Positions 11,344-21,500 of a stretch of DNA of 64,000 nt are shown here, piece after piece (the first letter of the stretch is position 1; each line of letters starts with the position of its first letter). Origin of the DNA: Fremontodendron californicum (Eukaryota; Streptophyta; Magnoliopsida; Malvales; Malvaceae). The notes beneath the pieces were generated by a model, which ran no database searches, was not told where the DNA came from, and was given only the letters and a program-made list of their open reading frames with translations. The stretch spans positions 15,861,001 to 15,925,000 of the forward strand of contig JAULJL010000028.1 in the NCBI GenBank assembly GCA_030761205.1, written 5' to 3'. The position numbers and the translations under genes were made by a program.

Positions 11344-12504
11344 AGCATTTTTACAAACACTTGATATATTAATATAAAACATCAACAAATTTAAACATTA
11401 TGAAAACAGAAAATTAAAAATGCAAGAACATGATATTTAAATCATAAATGGCAACAAACAAAGCAACCAAATTAAAACATGATTCAAATATATGAAGTAG
11501 AAGAACACTTAAAGCATCAAGATTAAAGAAAATAACATAAATAACATGATAAATTAAAGCAAAAATAGCAACCATAATAAAAAAAATATAGGCCATTCGG
11601 CCATTAAAGAAAAATAAGAAAAAAAAATTTGTAAAAATTATTTAAGAAAGAGATGAAGAAAGAACATAAGAAGAACATAAAAAAAAAACACTTATTTAAA
11701 AAGAAAACTCACCAAATAATAATCAAAATAGCAAAAACAAGAATAGAAAATCAAGAAAGTGCAAGAGTTGGTGCTAAAAGCAACCTCAAGAAGCTATATT
11801 TCAAGCTTTATCTCTTCAAACTTTCCTTTCTTTTCTTAAACTTTTTTTTTTTTTGCTTTCAACCAAGGAGAGAAAAAACTAAGAAAAACCAAGAAGAAAT
11901 CTCAAAATGAAGTGAAGAAAAAATGAAAATTCTCCCTCCCTTAAGCCAGCCGAATGGACCCTCTCTCCTCCAAGGAATGTTGTCATTTTTTTCCCAACCA
12001 ATTTCCATCCAATGGCTAGTAATTCAAGGTGAAAAATCATGAAATTATCACCCTTAGATTAGCATATCAGCTGTCCATAATTACAGCTGTTCAAGAATAA
12101 TGTTGACACTCTCCCTCCTCATGCATTGGCCTATGTGGCTTAATCACAATGGCTTGATCAAAAAAATCTCTAACTAACTCTTAATTCTTGGCCATTTGAT
12201 TGAAAAATCAGAAGTTTCCTCCTTCTTTTGGGCCTTGGAAGGCTAGCACTCTCTTTTGCAGCCCAAGTTTGATTTTTTGAAAGGCCCAAAGAAGCCCTTT
12301 TCGGTTGCTTTGGTAAAATGACCATTTTGCCCCTCGAATACAAATAAATGGAAAACGGACACCAAATTCAAATTTTATTTTCTTAATACTTTCAAAATAA
12401 TAAAATATTGAATTCTAGAAGTTTTCAAAATTTTCCGAGTCTGTTTGCTATTTATTTGGATTTTTTTCTTCCAAAAATGCTCTTTTATGCCCCCACATTT
12501 TACC

Positions 12505-13110
12505 ATTTTTTAAACGAGCTCCAAATCAAGATTTTCTTTCACCAATCTCTTCCAAATAATTTAAAAGTGTGATCTGGAAGTTTTCATAATTTTTGGAACT
12601 CATTTGGTATTTTTTCGGGATTTATCTGCTTGAATTACTACATAGGGGCTCGGGATTTGGCCATTTTGCAAACGAACTCCGAATCAAGATTTTATTTCTC
12701 CAATCTCTTCCAAATAATTTAAAAATGAGATTTTTAAATTTTCAAAAACTTTTGGAGTCCATTTGCTATTTTTTCGGGATTTATTTTCTTGAATTATTGC
12801 ATAGGAGGCCCGAGATTTGACCATTTTGCAAACGAACTCCGAATCAAGATTTTCTTTCGCCAATATCTTAAAAATAATTTAAAATTGATATTTGCAAAAT
12901 TTTAGAAGATTTGGAGTTCATTTTCTATTTTTCCGAGATTTTCCTTTTTGAATTTCTACAAAAGAGACCCGGGATTTGGCCATTTTGCAAAAGAACTCCG
13001 AATCAAGATTTTATTTTTCCAATATCTTCCAAATGATTTAAGAATGATATTTGCAAATTTTCAGAAATTTTCGGAGTCCATTTGCTATTTTTCCCAAAAT
13101 TTCCAATTTT
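12505..13110. repeat. Four tandem units of about 160 bp in LTR
   Basis: The words CGAACTCCGAATCAAGATTT and CCAAATAATTTAAAA recur at spacings of 159-160 bp (about 12514, 12673, 12833, 12992). The solo LTR has the same array inverted (30941, 31100, 31258, 31417), and element 2 has a shorter version (about 46210-46640). It lies in the U3-proximal part of the LTR (sense strand). Confidence 0.85.
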
Positions 13111-13755
13111 GCCCTTTTGCCTCCGAAACCCGATTTTGCTCAAAACAAGTCCGGTTTTCAGATTTTCTGCAAGATGAGCCTTGGGCTATCCTTTTTTAAT
13201 CATTATCATCCATTGGGGGCTTTAGTCTTACCAAGTCGGGCCATTTCTGTAATCCTTCCCGATTTCACCGAAATCCACCAAAAACCCTAATTCTCGGTTT
13301 TCTCCCGGATTGACTTTTCTTTCAGTTTTTCTTTCAAGTGGCTTCTCCATTACCCGTATTCAGTGCTTATCTTTCATTTGGAACCTTCAATTTCGACCAA
13401 TTCGATCGTTTAAGCACTCTTCCCTAAATTTCCCGGATTAGGGTTTCTTTTCTAGTGAATCTCTATAACACAACTTCCGAACTTCATATCTTTCAATGTA
13501 GACCTCTGATTATCAAAATTCTTTCGCCATTTTTCAATTGAACTTTAAATCTTGATTTTGAAAGTGGATTGATTTTTTCAGTAGTTGACTTTCTGGGGTT
13601 GACTTTTTTCAAGTTTGACTTTTTATGCTCGCCCTTTTAAACTAAGTCTTGGAGTACCACCTGCAGGATGAAAAAAGTCTTTTTACATTTTGAAACATCA
13701 ATTTAGGAAGAAAACATACTTGTTTTAGTGGTCCGGACAAAATTAGGTGTCTACA

Positions 13756-16700
13756 CCTGCTTTGTGAGCTGTATCGAGATGAGGTGACATTGGCGAGCTA
13801 TTGTCTGGTCTATCTTCATATAACCAATATAGTCGGGAGTTGGAAACTAGACCTTCAGGAAATAGATTGTTGAAACCATCTTGGTCTTCTTTATTAATAG
13901 GCGACCAACAATGACATTATATGCCGAAGGCTGATCAACGACCAAAAAATCAATCATCGTTATGAGGATGTGGTCACCATCGCCAATTGTGGATAGCAGT
14001 ACAATGGAGCCCTTAATATCTATTGGCTGATTAGCGAAGCTGAAGACTGGGCTAGCTGGTTTCATGTCTTCATCAGAGAACCCTATCTTTGTGAATGCAT
14101 CATAATGTATTATTTTAATGGCGCTATCATTGTCAACGAGAATATGTTTGACCTTTTAGTTTCCTATTGTGGCAGACATGACAATCAAATGTTCCCGTTA
14201 TCAACCAAGAAATCTGTGTCATTATTCGCGAAGTTGATTTCGCAATCCTATTACGTAGACTTTTTAGAAGGTGTGTCAATTATCATCACGCTCCATAGGT
14301 GTGATTTCTTCTTGGACTTGCTGGTGGTCCATTCTTCTATTGCCCCCACTATAACGTTTATCACACCCTGGACTGGTTTCTTTCCTTCTATTTTGGACTA
14401 AGCTCATTGCTTATTCTGATTGGCTGAGCATTCTGAACTTTGGTCATCCTTCTTCACAAATTGTTTGATTTTCTCCTGTCGCATAGCACATTCAATGTCA
14501 TAGTTGATTGTAAATAGTCTACTGTAATTGTAATATAATACACCCCCCTAAAAGAAAAAATTACAAGTTAATAGAGTAAAGTCTATTTTTTTTTGTCAAA
14601 TTTTTTTTGTTGGAACGAGATTTGAACTTATGACCTCGAGGTTATGAGCCTTGCTAACTACCAAACTAATGGACAAATAAAGATTGAACACGCCTCTCTT
14701 CCATATATGTACAAATAGAATAGCCTATTTATACAAAATGGTAAAAAGGCCCCTCTATGATCATCGATCATAGAAATAAAAAGAAAAATGAAGATATTTT
14801 TTAAGCCTTACCAACTTGATCTTGTTTCCCCCGGCAACAAACATGCTTGAACCATTTCACAAAGTATGTGTCCGAAAAGTCCAAAGTCTAGATAGTTAGC
14901 TCTCGGGCTTTAAGACTTATACAGTTTTCTATGGTATGTCCTATGTCGCCATGGAACTGCCATTTTTGGTTGGAGTACTAGTGGCTCTTTCTAGGCCTCA
15001 TTGGCGGCGGGGTGTCCAAAATGCCCTAATTGGCCACCATCTTCAGCAGATAAGTCCTCGAGGCGTTCATAGAAATTAATGCTCAAACTTGGAGTAGGAT
15101 GGGGCAAGTTCCTCTTGTGGGATTGTTGCTCTGGAGATTGTCGTGGGGAGTGCCACCCATAACTAGGCATGTACAATCATTCCTCTTGTCTCGGCTTGGG
15201 TTTTTGAAACCTTCATTTGCCTGGCATTTTCCCTTTCATTGTTCCTCTCAGCAAATTTCATATCTTTTGCTTCAGCATATCTTTAGGCCCTCTTGTAGAG
15301 ATGATTCAATTTGTTGGGCCTATCATCACTGAGAGCATATCTTAGATGCTCATGGCAAACTCCAAAATGAATGATTGGATTGTCCAGACATATGTTAGAT
15401 ATTTCACTTCCAAGCTAGAAGTATTGAAACAACGAATATATTCTCTCAACGTCTCGTCTGGGTTTTGCTTAACAGACATGAGGCTGGCTAGCGTTCTAGA
15501 GGCTATTTTATTTGTGAGAAAATGTGACATGAATCGTCTGGAGAGCCTCTCAAAACTCACAATGGACCTTGGAGCCAAAGAGTAATACCATATCCTGTCA
15601 TGTTGTCTTAGGGTCATAGGAAACACTCTGCACTTATAACATCCATTGACCATGACTTTGTGTAAGTTAATGTTGGATGTAAACTAGACCAGGTGATCAA
15701 TGGGGTCTTTAGTGCCATCATATGTCTCATTTGGAAACTTAAAGTTGATTGACACCTCTTCCTAGTGAACAGTCAATGAAAGGGGGTCGTACTCCTCATC
15801 CATCCATTCGAGCTTAACTGTTTTCCTTTTTTTTTCAGATCCTTTATTTCCTTTTTGAGCGCTGCCATTTATGCCGCGAGCTCGACATTGATTTCTCCCT
15901 CAAGTGCATGTTGGTCAATAGGGCGCCTAGTGTGCTGGGTGACCTCTTGGCCATGATGCTCCTACCTATGGAGAGCTATATTTTTGGTGTCCTAGGCTGC
16001 GAAAGCTGAGCTTTCTTGCTCGCGAGGTCGATTTTCATTCTGTTGCAACTCATTAAGCTGTTGGGTGGTCTTTCTGAGTGCTTGATGCTAGGTTGCTAAT
16101 TAAGTGTTTAGAGCTTGTATTTGTGCAAGTAGGAACTAGTTGTACTGGCGCATAGGGTTAAGGGATTGTGGGTTTAAGACAATTTGTGGGGAAATCATTA
16201 GTAGGTTGGTTTGGCTAATGGGTTACATAGGGTGGTCAGTGGAAAAGATAACAGTGGGAACTGTTTCTAGCATGAACATGGCAAGAGCGAACGAGGGTTT
16301 AATGATGGAATTGTGGTGGTTATGATGCTTGATAGAGGGTATTTATTGGTGTAATAGTGTTTAGGGAGAGGCTACCAACATGCATTAGTGGTGGTGTGGT
16401 GGAATAAATAGGTGGGAACATTTCCAGTAGATTTTGATAGTAGTTATTTTGGTAAGGTAGTGTTTGGTAGGGGAGCCATGGGTTTGGATGAGCTGCATGC
16501 TCAAAATTTGGTGCTATATGCCATGCATGGTTAGTGGCAAAAGGGATTGAGAAAGTAATATACTGGAGTTGTTAGAAATGATAGGAATACCTGGTAATGG
16601 GGTAGTGGAGGAATCATGACAGTTGCAGGAACAAATGAGGATGTTGCAGGGATCATGCTTTGTGACAAGGGTAGAGACATTGCTTTGTCATTTCCTACAG

Positions 16701-16830
16701 ACGGTGCCAAATTGTTGATGTCTTCTGAATGGTGGAGCAGATGAAGCCTTTGAGGATTGTCAGGCAAAGGCTAAAAAGATATCAGTAAAAACAGGAAATG
16801 TCAGACGGGCACCATAGTTATGTTTTCGAG
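13756..16830 (-). pseudogene. Old degenerate gypsy gag-pro relic, interrupted by element 1
   Basis: Minus-strand fragments in order. Gag capsid at 15342-15653 (FPMTLRQHDRIWYYSLAPRS, SFERLSRRFMSHF, NPDETLREYIRCFN); a degenerate zinc-knuckle-like CQFHGDIGHTIENC around 14900-14960; the linker VINVIVGG near 14360; and a protease at 13847-14065 and just upstream (DAFTKIGFSDEDMKPASPVF, MIDFLVVDQPSAYNVIVGR). The protease motif reads DNDSA rather than DNGSA. Stops and frame changes occur every 50-100 codons. The residues differ from the Ogre gag in this window, so it is a separate gypsy lineage and much older. The Ogre LTR end abuts it at 13755/13756, consistent with insertion into it. Confidence 0.75.
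14611..14674 (-). repeat. tRNA-Met-like SINE head (or tRNA pseudogene)
   Basis: The minus strand reads an A-box-like TTAGTTTGGTAGTTAGCAAG, an anticodon-like CTCATAACC (CAU) and a B-box-like GGTCATAAGTTCAAATC at tRNA spacing. It ends in CTCGTTCC and is followed by A-rich sequence. This is the layout of the 5' end of a tRNA-derived SINE resembling elongator tRNA-Met. The acceptor stem does not pair well, so it is not a working tRNA. The 3' end of the element is not clear. Confidence 0.5.
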
Positions 16831-17543
16831 ACATGTTTTGATACTTAAGTTAGTATGTGTTCAGAGGAAAAGTAAGGAATAGTTAGAAGGTTTTAGTGTT
16901 TATGATTTCTCTTACCTCAGGTCAGCTTTTACTTGAACAATTTATAACTAGTTGCTGGATGTGCTAAGCTTATGTGAGTTTGACAGGTGTAGACTAAGTG
17001 TCTATCATGTTTGGAGCTCTTAAGTAGTTGTAGGCTCGCTAGATGTTGTATATGTAGAGGTCCAGCATGATAAGGTCCAGGTGGACCTAATAAAAGTGGT
17101 GAATTATTATTTTTATTAATCAATAATCAATAATGATCTCAATTAAAAATAAATAAATCTCTTTCTCCTAAGTAAAAAGATAAAAAAAAAAAAAAATTAG
17201 CATGAATGGAGCATAAGTGCATAACAGACAAAAGTCCAAATGAAGCCGAAGATTATGTTGAAATGGGGTAGAATTGGGCCTGAAACCCTTAACATGGTCG
17301 GGTCAGGTCTTCCCAATTCTGATACGGATTCTAAAAGAGGGGGCTGCTTTCTTTCGAGCCTCAAGTCGTGGTAGCCTGATAGGTTTTGAAAAGAGTGGGT
17401 GAGAAAGGAATCCAACAAATCAAAATATATTTAGTAGAATTTTCCATTTAAAAAAGAATTAAATTAGCATGATGGCATCTATAGCTATATTAATAATAAT
17501 AACAAAAGAAATCAAATGTAACAATTTTTTAATCTTTTATTAA
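16831..17543. other. Non-coding stretch, nothing recognised
   Basis: Between the gypsy relic and the MITE I see no conserved reading frame, RNA gene or clear terminal repeat. It could contain the decayed LTR of the relic, but no TG...CA pair with a second copy is visible in the window. An A run lies at about 17180-17195. Confidence 0.4.
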
Positions 17544-18080
17544 GGTGTGTTTGGATGAAAAATTTTAAAATTTTGAATTTTTTTGAAATGTTAGTTTTAA
17601 AATGTATCAATTCAAAATATTAGTATTTTTAATTGTATTGTTTGGATAAATATTTTTTAGAAAAAGATTTTGAATATTGAAATTTGATGAGGTAAAAATA
17701 TAATATTAGAGATAAAAAAATATATATTAAAAAAATATGCGATATGGATGTCATTAGATTTGTAAAAATATATAGATATTATTAATAACATGAAAAATTA
17801 AAAATAAAATAAAATAAATTTTTGTAGTTAGAATTGAAAAAAATAAAAATTGAGTAAAAAAAATGATAAATGTTAATATTTTAATAAAAAATCAAGAATT
17901 CCGCGAATTCCACTATAGAGGTAGAATTTGAAAAACAAAAATTAAACCATCTAAAAATCCTCTTTAAAATTTTAAAAATTTTAAGAATTCTAATTTTTAT
18001 TTTACCAAATAAAATAATTTTATTTTGAAAATATAAAACTACAAATGAATTGTCCTTGAAACCCCACTTCTAAACACACC
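17544..18080. mobile_element. Candidate MITE with GGTGTGTTT termini
   Basis: The 537-bp AT-rich block starts GGTGTGTTTGGATG and ends CTTCTAAACACACC. These ends are inverted copies of each other over about 9-12 bp. The direct repeat ATTAA flanks it on both sides (17539-17543, 18081-18085). There is no coding capacity. The TIR sequence resembles Tourist/Harbinger-type MITEs, for which a 3-bp TTA/TAA duplication is usual and would fit within ATTAA. It lies about 450 bp upstream of the ZTP29 start codon. Confidence 0.6.
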
Positions 18081-18085
18081 ATTAA

Positions 18086-18527
18086 AGAATTAAGAAAAAA
18101 ACAAGCAGTTGTATAAAACAATTTGTAGAAGTTTGGTATAGACTGTAGAGCAAGAAAATGGTGGTTAACACTCGAGTCATTGCCAATAGCTGCTCCATTA
18201 GATAAGAACCCTATTTCTTCAACCTCTCCATCAAATCATCTCTTTCTTTTTCTGCAATTATTCCTTCTCTTTCTCTGGGTACGACACCTTTTTATTCCTT
18301 CTCTTCTTTCTTTCTGCTTTATTTACGTCTTGCCTTTGACAACTCCTCATTTTTATTCCTTTTCTTAATCTTCCTAACCATATATATTTTTTGGTAGTCA
18401 ATTTCAGTCCAAAATCCAAAACCCTCCAAGAATTATCAATCTCCACTACCAATTCCAACCCGTTTTTACCTATAGCATTCTTTAAGTGAAGGAATAAAGA
18501 GATAGAGAGAAAGAAGCAAAATTTCCC
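18086..18527 (+). promoter_or_regulatory. Presumed promoter and 5' UTR of ZTP29
   Basis: The interval between the MITE and the start codon is pyrimidine-rich (TCTTTCTTTTTCTGC-type tracts at 18240-18370), then has a TATATATTTTT stretch near 18380 and a GA-rich leader (AGATAGAGAGAAAGAAGC) just before the ATG. These are typical of plant 5' regions. The transcription start is not determined. Confidence 0.45.
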
Positions 18528-21500
18528 ATGGATTCTCAGGTTATGGTGGCGCTTGCTCTCTCACTTGTGGGTGGATTCAGTACTTCTCTAGGTCAGATAA
18601 CAGTCTTCTTCTTCTTCTTATAAGCTTTTGTTGAATCGGTAAACCTTTAATTGTTTCATTTATGATATATGTGGTTCTGGGTACTTTTGACTTTGTGTTT
18701 TTCTGCCTTTTTTGTTTGTCTTAGTTATGAGTTTTTTAAATTTTTAGGTAAATTTCTTCCATGTGAGAAAGCAATTGTACATTTTTTGAAGTCTATTCAT
18801 CACAACCTAACTTCTAATGTTTGTTTCTTGGATTTTATCTTAAGTGGAAAAGAATATACCTGATAATAGGCAAACAAAAGTGATGGCATTTCGCCTATCT
18901 TACTCGGACTCGGGTGTGAGTGTTGGATACGGGTGTATCTGATTTATTCTAAGTATTTTCATGTATTTGGAGGGTTCTTGGGATCATATACCCATACCCA
19001 TGTCCGGATATTCGTCGGATACAGGTGTTGGATACGAATACTTCAAAAAAAATGAAGAGTCGGAGCAACATAGCTTTCTGCTTAAGTTCCAATCCTGTGA
19101 AATGATAATATGAATTACACACGTTGGCAATTCGTAAAAACACATAAGTTGTAGACCTGGCTACTGTTGGTGTATCATTTAACAAGAATTTTTTCATGCA
19201 AAGAACTCCTTGTGGAATTTAAGAGCAGAGAATTTCCAATTTTAATAGTATTTTATAAAAGTTTTATATCCCAAACAAGTTAACACATGCTTTTATTTGT
19301 TCTATTTACCTAGAAAGATTTCGAACTCGACATTTACTGATCTAGATTGTGTACAATGACAAAGACTGCTAGAGACCATATACCCTGTTTATTGCAGGAA
19401 ACCCTTGCTGTCTTGTGGCAAATGGAGAAAGGAAATAGATAACTGATTCTGGATATATGTCAGATTAACCTCTAGCCATTGTAGTTAGCTATCCTGCCAG
19501 ATTTAAAGCCCCTGATATTCTTTAGAAAATGAGGTGGCTTGTTCTGCTTAACTGCTGCTTTCTGATAGAAAGCATGGGAATTATCTTTGCTTAAAATAGT
19601 CATGCAGAAAGCACACCATTCATCTCTGTTACCCCAATCATCACCCCTGGTTTCACTGATGTCTAAGACTTTATTATCGAAGGAAGTGCAAAGTTTTTGA
19701 TTGTTGGGTACTTACTTGGTCTCAAATATCAGTATTTGTTTAGTTAACAACATCACGACATTATACTGCAAAGTTTTGTAGATAATGTTTAACACTTAAG
19801 CACAAAACAGTATGTTATTATCTCGAAGTGTATAACATCTTTGTTTCCACCGTTTCCTTTTCTTCATTACTTAGTTATTTGGTGTTCATTTTCATACAAT
19901 TAACGTATTCAACTAGTTCCTGAAAAGGTTTGCTATTTATTCTAACAGCTTGTCCTCCATCTTGGAACAGGTGCTCTTTTTGTAATTCTTAGTCAAGCTC
20001 CCAATTTGAAAATGCTTGGGCTTTTACAGGTAATGCCACAAGTTCTGGTTCCAAAGCAGAAAGATGAAACCCTTACCTTTTTTTTTTTGTTCATCTACTT
20101 CCTTCATCCAGAATATCAGTTACTTAGATGATATTTTACAACGGGAATTTTTAATGTTAAAACATTCAGTGTTAAATTTTAACTATTGAATTCTTTGAGT
20201 ACTATTACTAACTTTTGCATAATGCTAATAATTAAATATTGAATAAACTTTTTCTATTTATTTTTTGCAAAAGAGATTTATGATCTTTTTAAAGACTTTA
20301 ACCCAATAAGAATTAAAAGGTTTTTTAAAGATTTTAAAGATTTATGATTAAAAAAATACTTTAACTAGCATAGGCTAGTGTAGTCAAATAATAAAAATTT
20401 TAAAATACTCTTGGCTGAATACATTAAGTTGGTTCTAGGTATTTAACATTTTCAATAATTTTTGAAAATATTCTATTTAAGTGATTTCCGAAATAACATA
20501 ACCGAACACAAAATTTAAATTATAAAAAAAATTTAAATGCATAAAAAACACCATCTTGTTTAGCAAAGAATTATTTGTTAAAAGGTTTCTAGCACAGAAC
20601 ATTTGTTGCGGTGATTTTTATTTGCTTAGCTGCTTGCTTTTTTCCCCATTTATCTTTGCATGCTTTATTTTTTCAAGTTCTTCTTATTAAAAAGTTTCCC
20701 AGTTTATATGTATTTAATCCAAGAATGCTAGGCAACATTTTAAAGAATCTGTTAAAGATAATGCCTTCTGTATATTGACCTTTTCTCTTTTGTTTCAAGA
20801 AATAGATAGATTGTATGCAGATATCTTGTCTAATACCCTGGTGTCTCCTTCATGCAGGGTTTTGCTGCAGGCCTAATGTTGAGCATATCATTCTTTGATT
20901 TAGCTCATAATGCTATGAACTCAATCGGGTTCTTGAAAGGCAACCTCTGGGTTAGCATATCTTATCAGTTTCATTCTAATTGCCATGCATAACCTCTAGT
21001 TCATGGTCCATTTATGTTTTCTCTGAATCTAATATTTATTTCTGCAATGATGCAGTTTTTTGCTGGTGTTGTCTTCTTTGCTGTGGTTGCCAATTTTATA
21101 CCAGAACCAACACTATCTCCGAGTTCTGAGGTGAAAAGCAAAAAGGTTTGGATGATTCTTCCAATTTGTCATGTGATGCATCTTTATGTAATTAAGCCAA
21201 AAATATTGAAAGGTTTATTGACTGTTTGATAATGCACTTGAGAGCAGAAAAATGGTGATGAAGGGGGCAAGGATATGATGAAAAAGCATCGACGCCAAGT
21301 TTTATTTAGTGGAATTGTTACAGCAATAGGTAAAGCTGTCGTGTAGACATGTTTTAAATCTATTACGCCATATTTGATAACAAAGAATGTATGAAATTGG
21401 CAACCATAGTTGGTTAACTGAATGCATATTTGACTGATATAGCTTCAAATAAAGGTCATAGGCTTTCTTATCTAATGTAACCAAATTTTAGGTGGTTAAT

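Larger units (their letters stand above)
1..13755 (-). mobile_element. Ogre/Tat-type Ty3-gypsy retrotransposon, element 1 (5' half, runs off left edge)
   Basis: Read on the minus strand, the order is 5' LTR (13755-8465), primer-binding site, about 1 kb leader, an extra ORF1, gag, protease, a short intron-like gap, then reverse transcriptase and the start of RNase H at the window edge. The multi-kb LTR, the extra ORF upstream of gag and the Pro/RT intron are the known hallmarks of the Ogre group of Tat elements. The LTR ends are TG...CA and the inner junction is fixed by comparison with three other LTR copies in this window. Integrase, polypurine tract and 3' LTR are off-window. All ORFs carry stops or frameshifts, so this copy is dead. 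It sits inside an older gypsy relic that starts at 13756. Confidence 0.9.
8465..13755 (-). repeat. 5' LTR of element 1 (5.3 kb)
   Basis: The + strand begins TGTCGCAACC at 8465 and ends GGTGTCTACA at 13755. These are the same termini as the solo LTR 30167-35307 and the LTR 42578-47445. At about 5.29 kb it is extremely long, as in Ogre elements. Inside are an AT-rich array of about 40-bp units (9180-9600), a pair of about 94-bp units (11156-11343), a GCATG/CATGCA-rich zone (10640-10970) and four units of about 160 bp (12505-13110). ORFs inside it are not conserved between copies and I treat them as non-coding. It is closer to the solo LTR than to the LTRs of element 2. Confidence 0.92.

Noticed and set aside
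12505..13110. Regularly spaced repeats considered as a CRISPR-like array
   Set aside because: Units of 160 bp are tandem copies with no unique spacers, in a plant LTR.
8465..13755. Several ORFs of 60-100 codons within the LTRs (also in 30167-35307 and 42578-47445)
   Set aside because: They are not kept open or alike between LTR copies and come from repeat arrays, so they are chance ORFs.
14105..14401. 98-codon + strand ORF
   Set aside because: It is the opposite strand of the degenerate gypsy protease/linker.
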